Origin: Shewanella marisflavi
GTDB taxonomy: Bacteria > Pseudomonadota > Gammaproteobacteria > Enterobacterales > Shewanellaceae
DNA length: 64,000 nt
Direction: 5' to 3'
NCBI RefSeq assembly: GCF_023283925.1
Contig: NZ_JAKIKX010000004.1
Coordinates: 248,001-312,000 of the forward strand
In this document: piece by piece, positions 44,922 through 53,732 of the stretch
Position numbering within the stretch: position 1 is the first letter of the stretch
Layout of the letters: each line of letters opens with the position of its first letter
The notes under the pieces: generated by a model
The model's input: only the letters and a program-made list of their open reading frames with translations
What the model was told of the DNA's origin: nothing
Database searches by the model: none
Translations under genes and position numbers: made by a program

Positions 44922-45908
44922 TTAGCGCTGGAATAGCTTGCCAGATGGATGGTTTGAACCATGGATCTGGTTGTGACAGTTCAGACAGCTACGACCACCG
45001 GTAAAGGCGTTACCACCCACGGTACCTTGGTCGGTGTTGCCCAGGTAAGCATTGCTGGCATGGCCATCGCTAGCGTGGCACTGCTGACAAAGTTGTGGCG
45101 CGCGAGTCTTCAACATGCCCTCGTTAACGCTACCGTGCGGGTTGTGGCAGCTAACACAGTTTTCAGTTACGGGAGCATGTTCCCATAGCTTTGGGCCGCG
45201 TTTTTCTGCGTGGCACGAGTAGCAGGTCTCGTTAACGCTGGGCTTAACCAGGTCCGAGTCTGACAGGGTACCGTGTGGGTTGTGACAATCGCTACAAACC
45301 ATCTGCGCCCACTTCATTGGGTGAGCAGAGCGCTTGTTCATGTCAGCTTTTTGCTTAGTGTGGCAGCTGGTACAGATCTCCATCTCGGTGTTCTTAGAGA
45401 GCACGGGATCTTTATCTGTGTGAACTGAGTGACAAGAAGCACAGGCAACATCGGCATTATCGTGGTGACCGCCGTTCCAGGCCATACGCTTGTCATCTTT
45501 GTGACAGCTCATACAGACGCTGTTTTGCTTCTCAGCAGACAAGCTTGAGTCGGGACCGAAGGCGATCATCGGCTCGTTACCGCCGCGGTTATGCTTACCC
45601 ATAGGGCCGTGGCAGGCTTCACACTGCAGACCGGCCATCGGGCTTTTGCTCGAGTCGGCGGCGCCGTGTACGCCTTTAAACAGATCCATGACCTTTTCTG
45701 ATTTGCCGTGACACATAAGGCAAGAGTCGGCACCTTTAGGCGAGTATTGGCCTTCGGCAAACTTCTTGTCTAGCGTGGCTTCCACCTCGTCAGGGGTCAT
45801 CTTAGCGTCCCACTTAGAGGCAACGGCGCCTTGGCTTATGCCAAGCGACAGCACAGCTGCTGCCATCACCGCCGGAATCAGGCTTTTGAATTGATTTATG
45901 ATTTTCAT
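44922..45908 (-). CDS. mtrA: MtrA periplasmic decahaem c-type cytochrome
   Basis: A 328-residue protein (333 in S. oneidensis) with a signal peptide ending near GAVAS and ten CXXCH haem motifs: CLMCH, CEACH, CMSCH, CASCH, CTSCH, CSDCH, CYSCH, CVSCH, CQQCH and CLNCH. ATG 45908 is chosen because AGGA lies 8 bases upstream; further in-frame ATGs lie upstream. It takes electrons from periplasmic carriers and passes them through MtrB to MtrC. Lies 81 bases downstream of mtrC. Confidence 0.97.
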   Translation of the reverse strand: MKIINQFKSLIPAVMAAAVLSLGISQGAVASKWDAKMTPDEVEATLDKKFAEGQYSPKGADSCLMCHGKSEKVMDLFKGVHGAADSSKSPMAGLQCEACHGPMGKHNRGGNEPMIAFGPDSSLSAEKQNSVCMSCHKDDKRMAWNGGHHDNADVACASCHSVHTDKDPVLSKNTEMEICTSCHTKQKADMNKRSAHPMKWAQMVCSDCHNPHGTLSDSDLVKPSVNETCYSCHAEKRGPKLWEHAPVTENCVSCHNPHGSVNEGMLKTRAPQLCQQCHASDGHASNAYLGNTDQGTVGGNAFTGGRSCLNCHNQIHGSNHPSGKLFQR

Positions 45909-45989
45909 AATAGGCATCCTAATTTGCACAAAATAGTCGTGAAAAGTGGGGGAGGTGACTCCCCCGGATTTCAATTTGAGATGTGCAAA

Positions 45990-47990
45990 TTACATCTTCA
46001 CCGCAGTGTGATCTTCGATAACAGGTGCGTGGCAGTAGAAACAAGTTTCCAGTTGCGCTGCCTCGGTAACCGCTTGCTTATCGGTGCCATTAACAATAGC
46101 GCCTTGACCTTCAGCATGTGCTGCAAATTTAGCTTCTGATTCAGGGCTATATACGTGGCAAGACATACAGGTTGCTGCGATAGGCGTTGTGTATGTTCCG
46201 CCTGCTGTCGCTAGCGCGCCCTTGTTCTTAAATGCATCAAGGTTGAAGTCGTTATGACATTGCTCACAGGTCATGCCAGCGATAACAGCGTAATCACCAG
46301 AGCTATGAACTTTATGAAGTTTCAGCTCAAGAGCGCCCATGTTTGCACCGCCGGCATAAGTGCCATCTGGCGTGTGACAAGCCACACAAGCATCGACACC
46401 TATGATAGGCATATCGTTGGCGTCTTTGGTGTGAGACAGCTGCTCAGACATCACGAAACCAGCATGGTGGCTACCCTTGTGCACTTCAAACTCTTTGGTG
46501 TGACAAGATGCACAGGCAGTGAAGTTAACTGAGTCGACATGACGCATGCTTGGTGCTTGACCCGATAGCGTGGCAAAGACCAAATCGGCTTTCATACCAG
46601 TGTACTTATCAGTATCACTACCGTCGAAAGCTGGATCGTCACAGGTAACGAACTCACCCTTGTCTGAACACATTGCCCAACCGACGAAGGTAAAGGCGGT
46701 TTCGTTGTCGGCACCTTCTTCACCTAGCTTAAGATCTTTGCTTGTGGTGTAAACCAGCTTGCCATCTTCGATCTTAGCAGCTGCATCCAGTACGCCATTT
46801 TTCACAGCATTGATTAAGTCTTTACCATAGTAGCCAAGAGTGACATTGTTTGGCCCTACGTTAGTGACGATCTCGAAGCGCTGTACCATAGGCAGAATAG
46901 TGTTGATATCAACGGCTGCGCCACTTGAATCGACAACCTCAATACTGATGGTTGCAGCTTTGGTTTCTGCGTTGATAACAGATTCAACATTTAGGCCGTA
47001 TTGGTCGATAAGGGCTTTCTTGTCGTTGCCCGCTTGTGTATGGAGCTCGGCAGTCCAGCTCGCGTTATGACAGGCAACACAGTTGCTGTTGTCATTTTGC
47101 TGAGAGTGACCTTTACCCGCTTTGAAGTCTACGTTGACGTGGCAGCTAGTACAGGTTTCCATGGTTGGAACGCGTGACCAGTTACCCCACTCGGTTAGCT
47201 CTTCTGACTGCACGTGACAGGTTTGGCAGTTGTCTTGCACTATGTGATGAGCGGTTTCGGCGCTCTTATCCATGTTACGACCGTACATCTTAGCGTCGTT
47301 GTGCACGTTGTGGATCAGATGGCCGAAGGCAACTTGTTGCTTACCTTTGTCATCTGCCATCTCTTGAGTATGACAAGACACACAGCTCTCTACCTCAGTG
47401 TAGCTGTGATAGATCTTCTTACCTTCTGCGTGACAGCTGTTACAGCTAGCGGTATCAACCACATTTTTGGTGTAAAGGGCTTCATAGCCTTCACCTGAGA
47501 AATCTTCTGCGATCTCAGTACGTGGTACGGCAGTTACACCGTCAAGCAGTGTCGATGCACTGGCGATAACGTTGTAGCGTTGAGTTAGTTCTGAGTTGTA
47601 ACCTTCCACGTCGATAGTAAAAGTGTAGTTACCATCTTTATGATCGGTAAAGGCTTTTTGTGAGCCAATGAATTGCCATTCGGCGGCATTACCGGCACCG
47701 GTTGCACCTTGTGGCAGCAGTTGAACCACTTTTTTCACTTCAAGATCTTTTAGACCGATAACTGGAAGATCTTCTTCGTTGGTCGCAAAGACTGTGATAG
47801 TTGGAATGCCGTTGTCATAGTCCACCTTGGTGACATCAAGGTGAAGCACTTCAATGGCGTCGGCTGCTGGGCCACCTGGGTTGCCCGGATTACCATCTTT
47901 ACCATCGCTACCACCACAACCGGTAAGAGCCATGGAGACGGCACCTGCTGCGATAAGCAGCTTAAATTTATTGTGTTGTACGTTCATCAT
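45990..47990 (-). CDS. mtrC: MtrC surface decahaem lipoprotein
   Basis: A 666-residue outer-surface cytochrome with lipobox LTGC followed by a GSDGKDGNPGNPGG tether. There are ten CXXCH motifs, five before and five after residue 400 (CNSCH, CVSCH, CQTCH, CTSCH, CVACH; CASCH, CVACH, CEQCH, CMSCH, CFYCH), matching the two haem domains of MtrC/MtrF. A CX8C pair (MCSDKGEFVTC) sits in domain III. Sequence is strikingly close to S. oneidensis MtrC, for example NVGPNN and MKADL...ATLSG segments. AGGG precedes two adjacent ATGs. It transfers electrons to minerals, flavins and OmcA-type partners. Confidence 0.97.
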   Translation of the reverse strand: MMNVQHNKFKLLIAAGAVSMALTGCGGSDGKDGNPGNPGGPAADAIEVLHLDVTKVDYDNGIPTITVFATNEEDLPVIGLKDLEVKKVVQLLPQGATGAGNAAEWQFIGSQKAFTDHKDGNYTFTIDVEGYNSELTQRYNVIASASTLLDGVTAVPRTEIAEDFSGEGYEALYTKNVVDTASCNSCHAEGKKIYHSYTEVESCVSCHTQEMADDKGKQQVAFGHLIHNVHNDAKMYGRNMDKSAETAHHIVQDNCQTCHVQSEELTEWGNWSRVPTMETCTSCHVNVDFKAGKGHSQQNDNSNCVACHNASWTAELHTQAGNDKKALIDQYGLNVESVINAETKAATISIEVVDSSGAAVDINTILPMVQRFEIVTNVGPNNVTLGYYGKDLINAVKNGVLDAAAKIEDGKLVYTTSKDLKLGEEGADNETAFTFVGWAMCSDKGEFVTCDDPAFDGSDTDKYTGMKADLVFATLSGQAPSMRHVDSVNFTACASCHTKEFEVHKGSHHAGFVMSEQLSHTKDANDMPIIGVDACVACHTPDGTYAGGANMGALELKLHKVHSSGDYAVIAGMTCEQCHNDFNLDAFKNKGALATAGGTYTTPIAATCMSCHVYSPESEAKFAAHAEGQGAIVNGTDKQAVTEAAQLETCFYCHAPVIEDHTAVKM

Positions 47991-48363
47991 TTTTTTCCCT
48001 GCATAGGTTTGGCATCGTCTTAAGTGCATGGCCTGTTAACAGCGCCGATTCTCGTTTATAAGTTGTGCGACCTAAGTCAATGCTGGAAATAGAAATCCCC
48101 AAGGAAATGCTAACGTAACAGACGGCTAAAATCTGCCTGACTGAGTCTAATGTGTGACCCAGATCTTTCTATTTCTAAAGGGGTAGGTTTGAGGGCTGGT
48201 AAAGGCGAAGTTTGATGAAAAAAATGTTGCAAAATGAAACGGTTTTGCGATTTTTGTTTTTATTTTAGCATTAGCTGTTCTTTATTAAAAACAAAGGGAG
48301 GCAATGCCTCCCTTTGGGTATCAGAATTTCCCCAGATGAGCCATCAGGGGAAAGGCTAAGTCA
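47991..48363. promoter_or_regulatory. mtrC promoter region with a CRP-like half site
   Basis: About 370 bases. TGTGACCCAGATCTTT (48153-48168) has a good left arm and degenerate right arm of a CRP site (TGTGA-N6-TCACA). It also holds the terminator of the upstream OmcA-type gene. CRP controls mtr genes in S. oneidensis, so this is the best candidate site; binding is not shown. Confidence 0.5.
48284..48317 (-). terminator. Terminator after the first OmcA-like gene
   Basis: AAAGGGAGG / CCTCCCTTT hairpin with a T-rich tail on the minus strand, 47 bases past the stop. Confidence 0.85.
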
Positions 48364-50532
48364 CTAGTGACTGCTGCCCCAGTTAGCGTGAGCTTCCAGG
48401 ATCTGACTGTCTTTATGACAAGTAGAGCAAGTTTCAGCCGGGTTGAGGCTATCATAATCGCTAGCAGGTACACCTAAGGTGGTGAGTGGAGCACCGTCTT
48501 GCTTTAGCAAGCCACCATTGGTCTGAATGTGTGCTGCAGTGGCTTCACTTAGACCATAAGGCGCTTGGTGACAGCTGACACATGCTGCGGCTTGTGGTGA
48601 TACCACTAGCTGCTCGTTAGCGTCACTTAAACGGTTACCATCAGTTGTACCAAAGGCAACAGGTGCGGCTTTCGGATCTATCTTAGAAAGTGAGAATCCG
48701 TTGTCACCGTGACATGCCTGACACTCAGTCTTCTTGAAGAACATGTCGCCTTCAGGGGTATAGACATAGTGCTTGCTGTGAACAATATAAGCTAGGTTAG
48801 AAGAACCTGCGCCTTTCTTGTCACGTGTGCCATTGTGGCAGCTTGCACAGCCATCCATATCGTTACTGAAACGATGCTTGATCGCAGTAGTGTGACACTG
48901 CTGACAAGCTGTCATGTCTGCATGTTGTACGCGTGGAGACTGGTCAACCTTGGTACCATCGGCAGCGAAGTAGGCTGTGTCAGAAGGCACATAAGGGCCA
49001 GCATTTGTTGCAACGCCTTCTGTGACTGTACAGTCGGCTAATGCGCCTTTGCCGTCAAAGCAGATGTGCAGTTGGCTGCTTAGCGCAACAGTCACTTCAG
49101 GGGTTTCCATCACCTGGGCAACCTTGTATGCACCATCAGCGATAGTGACATTGATAGACCCATCTTCGCCAGCAGTGAAGTAGCGGTAACCTATCTTTTG
49201 GTAGTTCACGAGGAAGTCATCATCGACTACACCGTTGAATACAATGGCACTGGTGTCACCACCATATTTGTATGGCGTAGGATCGATTTGTGCCAACGTC
49301 ACCTTAGTATCACCTAAGCTCACAGTCATGTTAGCCGTTACTGTCTTAGTATCAGCATCATAGCTCATGCTGTTAAAGGTCACTTTTGCAGCTGCTGATT
49401 GTGCATTGTCATTTTTCAGGTAGTGGCCCGATTCTGCACCGCGTACACCACCGTTTGGATCGTTATGACAGCTCACACAGTTTTGCTTGCTTTCATCAAT
49501 CTGGTTGTTGTCACTATCCCAGTGCCAGCTTGGTACTGCATATGGGCTGTTATGACAGTTCATACAGGTTGCAGTATCCAAGTCAGCCTTCCAGGCGTCA
49601 GCCATCATCAGGCTTTCATCTGCCTGGTGACAGGTTTGGCAGTTACCCGCGCTTTGTGGGTAGATACCGTTGTAGGTCGAGTGGCTATGGATAGCGTGTG
49701 CCATACCTTTGATTGAGCCATCAAACTCATAGCTACGTACCACGTTGCCAGCGTCATCTTTCTCGTCTTTCATGTACGTGTTGTAGTCGGTATGACAGAA
49801 GGTACAAGACTCAAGTGTGACATGTTTGCCGCCATGCATGGCAAGAGCGCCATCTTGACCAGGACGGTGACAGCTCTGACAAGTATCATTTGCAATCAAA
49901 GCTTTAGGCTTATCTTGAACTGTGTCAGAACTTGGTTGCCAATAGAAGAAGCTGTTATCAACCATTGACGAACCGGCAAAATTGCTCGCCTTAACGCCGA
50001 GGTAGATGCCGTTAGTGACGTCTGCCTTATAGTCGTACTTGCCTAAGGTGTCGATAGGTTTATCCAGCACTAGCGTATAGCTACCGTCACCATTATCGGT
50101 TAAGCAAGTTTCACACTCTGAACCTTTGAAGTAGGAAGAGCCAGTGTAGTGGTCATCGCCTTTATCTTTATTAAAGTAGCTTAACCAGATATCACGTGGG
50201 TTGCCTTCGAGATCTGTGCTGCCCACTTCATCTTCGTTGCCGACACGACCAAAAGAAACTGCACCAATATCTGCTGGTGTGAGACCGAATACCGCAACGC
50301 CGTTAGCGTCAGATAGATTGAAGTTGATGGTGAGGATACCTGCGTCATCTACGCTGGCCGATTGAATAGTCGATTTTAGGTGTGAAACCTCGCCAATGGG
50401 GTTAGCGATAGGACCTGGCTTGCCATCTTCGCCATCTTTACCGTCGCTGCCGCAACCAGATAAAGCGAGAGAGAGAAGTCCGGCACCTAATACAGCTTTT
50501 GTCGCTGCATTAACATTGAACTTTTTCATCAT
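48364..50532 (-). CDS. omcA: OmcA-type decahaem surface lipoprotein
   Basis: A 722-residue lipoprotein with lipobox LSGC and a GSDGKDGEDGKPG tether. The N-terminal sequence (MMKKFNVNAATKAVLGAGLLSLALSG) parallels S. oneidensis OmcA most closely of the three copies here. Ten CXXCH motifs: CQSCH, CTFCH, CQTCH, CMNCH, CVSCH, then CQQCH, CASCH, CQACH, CVSCH, CSTCH. A CETC pair without histidine precedes DGSYT in domain I, and a CX9C pair (CFDGKGALADC) lies in domain III. It is exposed at the cell surface and expected to work with MtrC on solid iron and manganese oxides. Single gene between two terminators. Confidence 0.9.
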   Translation of the reverse strand: MMKKFNVNAATKAVLGAGLLSLALSGCGSDGKDGEDGKPGPIANPIGEVSHLKSTIQSASVDDAGILTINFNLSDANGVAVFGLTPADIGAVSFGRVGNEDEVGSTDLEGNPRDIWLSYFNKDKGDDHYTGSSYFKGSECETCLTDNGDGSYTLVLDKPIDTLGKYDYKADVTNGIYLGVKASNFAGSSMVDNSFFYWQPSSDTVQDKPKALIANDTCQSCHRPGQDGALAMHGGKHVTLESCTFCHTDYNTYMKDEKDDAGNVVRSYEFDGSIKGMAHAIHSHSTYNGIYPQSAGNCQTCHQADESLMMADAWKADLDTATCMNCHNSPYAVPSWHWDSDNNQIDESKQNCVSCHNDPNGGVRGAESGHYLKNDNAQSAAAKVTFNSMSYDADTKTVTANMTVSLGDTKVTLAQIDPTPYKYGGDTSAIVFNGVVDDDFLVNYQKIGYRYFTAGEDGSINVTIADGAYKVAQVMETPEVTVALSSQLHICFDGKGALADCTVTEGVATNAGPYVPSDTAYFAADGTKVDQSPRVQHADMTACQQCHTTAIKHRFSNDMDGCASCHNGTRDKKGAGSSNLAYIVHSKHYVYTPEGDMFFKKTECQACHGDNGFSLSKIDPKAAPVAFGTTDGNRLSDANEQLVVSPQAAACVSCHQAPYGLSEATAAHIQTNGGLLKQDGAPLTTLGVPASDYDSLNPAETCSTCHKDSQILEAHANWGSSH

Positions 50533-50993
50533 GATTATTCCCTGCAATAGTTTTAATCATCACTAATTGATTGTTCTTCAATAAAAACAAGTACTGAAAC
50601 AGAGTGCTGTAATTGTTTTCTACGTTGAAAACACTCGCTTAGTGTGTGGAATTAATTTCCACCTCTAAGGCTATCGAAATGGCAGCTTTTTAGCAGGTGT
50701 TTCAGTCAGCTTATGTGATTGAGATCTGACTATTTCTTTAGAGGTAGGTAAAAAAATGCATTTTAAGTGAAATTTTCATTTTCACTTAAGAAAGTCAGCC
50801 AGTTAAAAGGACTTTTTGTTAAATTTTTGTGGCAAGGTGAGCCGGGTTTGTCACGGCGTGTTAGCCTGTTTAGGTATGTGTGGGAAGTTGTGGGAAAGTC
50901 ACTCGCTGAAGTTAAAGGGATGTGTGGTAAACAAAAAAAGAGTGGAAAGCTTGGCTTTCCACTCTTGTCATGATTTAGAACAGACTTTGCTTT
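50533..50993. promoter_or_regulatory. omcA promoter region with a CRP-like site
   Basis: About 460 bases. TGTGATTGAGATCTGA (50714-50729) has a TGTGA arm and a degenerate right arm, about 180 bases before the start, comparable with the mtrC candidate site. The region also contains the terminator of the next upstream gene. No gene is supported; plus-strand open frames at 50767-51061 have no protein features. Confidence 0.5.
50933..50966 (-). terminator. Terminator after the second OmcA-like gene
   Basis: AAGAGTGGAAAGC / GCTTTCCACTCTT hairpin with a T run on the minus strand (AAACAAAAAAAG on plus), 28 bases past the stop. Confidence 0.9.
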
Positions 50994-53267
50994 TTAGTCT
51001 TGCTTATGCAACTCGGCAACCTTTTCTGCACTATGGCAGGTTAGGCACGACTCGCTGTTGAGCATAGCTTCTTCGTAGCTACCCGCAACGACACCACCCA
51101 TGCTTTCGATGTGTGATTTAGCCGCTTCTTTTCCTCCGCCGATCTCATAGCTTGATGAGACGTGGCATGAGGCACAAACACCCGCTTGTGGACTAGAGAA
51201 ACTGGCATCGCCCTTGTTCCAACGCATTGGGGTTGAACGCGCATTTTCTAGACCGAAGTTCATATCACTATGACAAGCAGAACAGTTGGCACTGCTCACT
51301 AGAGACTGAACATCTTCGCGGCCGTGTGCCTTACCGAAAGTGCCGTGTACACGAACGATTAGGCTGTTGTAATCGCCAGCTTCGTGACACTGCGCACAAG
51401 TGTGCACGTCTGCATTGCGGTAGTGCGTATCGCCTTTGCGGGCAACCATGTCGTTGTTGTGACAGCTTGCACAGTTTTCATAGTCAACGGCGCTGGCGCG
51501 TTCAGGAGCTTGTTCACCACTTAGCGTCAAAAATGCGGTTTTTGCAGCATTAGTGCTGAGGGCACCTGAACAGTTACCTTCACTATCAAGAGCTGTCAAT
51601 GTCGAGCTCTTGTTTGCAAAACAGGTGTTAAAGCTTGGAGTGATGGCAATGTTCGCCCCAGCCTTGATAGCATCAGCCAGAGATGGAAGGCCATAACCTG
51701 GGTTAGCAGCATTAACCGTTACACCGTAACTACCATCTATATTCGCGATGACTGAACCACTGGTGCGTCCGGCTAGGAAAGCATCAGGCTTTGTCGCGTC
51801 AACGGCGTTTACATAGAGACGCATGCCAGTGGTATAGTCAGCAGTTACTATCTCTTCACCCTTAGTTAAGTGCATGGTAAAGCTTAAGGTATTTGAAGCC
51901 TCATCCCAGTTGATTTGACTGTAGCTGGCATCAATTAGAGTACCCGCCTGTGATGCTGCTTCGCGGCTGTCTTGCTCATGGGCAGCGAAATGACGGAAGG
52001 CGCCGCCACGGGTGTTACCGTCGTGGCTACTGTGACAGGCGACACAGCCTACCAGCTGGGTTTCTTCTCCAACAAGCTCAGTGCGGTTACCGTAATGGTA
52101 ATCACCGTGGCAAGTTTGACAGGCAACGGCATCCTTATCAGCAAACCATGCCATTGCATGAGGAGTAAGTCCTTCTGGCAGTGTCTCTTCAGTTGTGGTG
52201 TAGCTAATGTGACAGCTTTGGCAGTTGGCTGTTGAGGCTGGGAAGTTAAGCTCGGCTTTAGGCTGACCTTCGCTATCGAGCGCCGCACCATCAAACTTGT
52301 ATGCAAATGCTGGGTTTTTGCTTGCGTTAGCAATAACAGTATTGAATTTTGCCAGTTCACGGCGATCACCTTCAGTGATACCTGTGTGAACCGCATGCAC
52401 TAGGCCTTTGATTGAGCCATCAAAATTAAATTCAACCGTATTACCTTCTCCGTCAACACCAGAGCCGCTGTATTGGGTGTAATCGGTATGACAGAAGCCA
52501 CAGCCATCGGCGGTGTTACCATAGTTGCCATGACGAATATGATCCTGGCCTACGTGACAGTTAGTACAGGTTTCCATCTCTAACACCTTCTTAGGTGAGG
52601 CGACAGACTGCTCTGTTAATGGATCCCAGTAGTAGGCTTCGACATTCTTAAGCTTGTTCTGACCCACGCCATAGGTGATCAGGTAGATACCATTGATGCG
52701 ATTGGCGTCATAGCCATAATCCAGACCATTAGTGTCGATGATCTCCGGCGCAGTAACCTGATATCTTCCCTGGCCAAGATAAGCCAGACAGGTCACACCT
52801 TCCTGACAGTCACGGGTCGGGCGCCAGTTGTTAGAACCTGTCATAGGTACGCCATTTTTGCTGGCATTACGGTAAGAAAGCCAGATCTCCTCATCGCCAT
52901 CGCCTCTGGCGGTGACTTCTGTACCGTCTTCTAAGCTGAAGGGAGTGAAGGCTTCGCTGCGTGTGCCCATACGACCAAAGGCGATACGTAGTGGATCGGT
53001 AAGTGTCTCTAATCCAGTAACGGCAACACCGTTAGGATTGGTTAGACTGAATTCGAAGGTTAAGGTTTTTGACGTCTCATCAAAGCTTGCCTTTTCTATT
53101 TGGGTCTGTACGGCGGTTGCACTGTTGATATCGATTGCGATTTCACCTGGTTTGCCGTCTTCACCATCTTTACCATCGCTGCCGCCACAACCGGCAAGCG
53201 CTAGGGACAAGGCCCCAACACTGAAAGCTGTTTTGACAGCGGTACTGATTGAATACCGTTTCATCAT
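50994..53267 (-). CDS. Second OmcA-like decahaem surface lipoprotein
   Basis: A 757-residue lipoprotein, longest of the group. Lipobox LAGC, then the GSDGKDGEDGKPG tether. Ten CXXCH motifs: CTNCH, CGFCH, CQSCH, CQTCH, CVACH, then CASCH, CAQCH, CSACH, CASCH, CLTCH. An extra stretch of about 40 residues separates haems 2 and 3. The domain I cysteine pair is CX5C (CQEGVTC) and the domain III pair is CX16C. AGGGG precedes two ATGs; open codons upstream are ignored. It belongs to the OmcA/UndA group by architecture but has no direct equivalent in the S. oneidensis cluster. Monocistronic. Confidence 0.88.
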   Translation of the reverse strand: MMKRYSISTAVKTAFSVGALSLALAGCGGSDGKDGEDGKPGEIAIDINSATAVQTQIEKASFDETSKTLTFEFSLTNPNGVAVTGLETLTDPLRIAFGRMGTRSEAFTPFSLEDGTEVTARGDGDEEIWLSYRNASKNGVPMTGSNNWRPTRDCQEGVTCLAYLGQGRYQVTAPEIIDTNGLDYGYDANRINGIYLITYGVGQNKLKNVEAYYWDPLTEQSVASPKKVLEMETCTNCHVGQDHIRHGNYGNTADGCGFCHTDYTQYSGSGVDGEGNTVEFNFDGSIKGLVHAVHTGITEGDRRELAKFNTVIANASKNPAFAYKFDGAALDSEGQPKAELNFPASTANCQSCHISYTTTEETLPEGLTPHAMAWFADKDAVACQTCHGDYHYGNRTELVGEETQLVGCVACHSSHDGNTRGGAFRHFAAHEQDSREAASQAGTLIDASYSQINWDEASNTLSFTMHLTKGEEIVTADYTTGMRLYVNAVDATKPDAFLAGRTSGSVIANIDGSYGVTVNAANPGYGLPSLADAIKAGANIAITPSFNTCFANKSSTLTALDSEGNCSGALSTNAAKTAFLTLSGEQAPERASAVDYENCASCHNNDMVARKGDTHYRNADVHTCAQCHEAGDYNSLIVRVHGTFGKAHGREDVQSLVSSANCSACHSDMNFGLENARSTPMRWNKGDASFSSPQAGVCASCHVSSSYEIGGGKEAAKSHIESMGGVVAGSYEEAMLNSESCLTCHSAEKVAELHKQD

Positions 53268-53732
53268 TTTTCCCCTGCATGAGAATGAGAGTGATCTCAA
53301 TTTTATTTTTGGTATGAACAAGGTGAGCCAGAGTTATTGCTATTGCCTCAATGACTTGGCGACACCTTGGGCGCATATTACTCAAAAGGGGGTAGATGGA
53401 GAGCGTGCGTCTGCCCAAACGTGAAGCGGATCTATTAACAGTGTTACAAAATGATAGTTGTGTTAAAGTACAATAATTACAGTGGGTTATATTTTAGCTC
53501 GGTTTCAAAATTAAGCAATGCTGTGAAAAGTCGGCCGCTATCTTAAGTGAAGCTTAATAAGTGGGCGTTTTATTAGCTTATGTATTGATCTAAGACAAAC
53601 TCATTGGTGGAGGCTGATGACCGATTGCGCTTCGTTTGGTCACAATCTGTATTTGTGGGGTTGTCTGAATGTTGTCTAAAGGTTGGTGGGGTGAAGAAAA
53701 GGAGGCTAAAGCCTCCTTTTCTGAGCTGAGGG
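53268..53732. other. Intergenic region upstream of the second OmcA-like gene
   Basis: About 465 bases. It contains the terminator of the upstream operon and presumably the promoter of the OmcA-like gene. A lone TGTGA (53522-53526) has no matching arm. Nothing else recognised. Confidence 0.5.
53690..53720 (-). terminator. Terminator ending the mtrDEF operon
   Basis: AAAAGGAGGC / GCCTCCTTTT hairpin with a T-rich tail on the minus strand, 13 bases past the third OmcA-like gene. Confidence 0.88.

Noticed and set aside
44427..46532. Long plus-strand open frames opposite mtrA, mtrB and mtrC
   Set aside because: They are shadows of GC-rich, cysteine-rich coding sequence; they lack ribosome sites and protein features.
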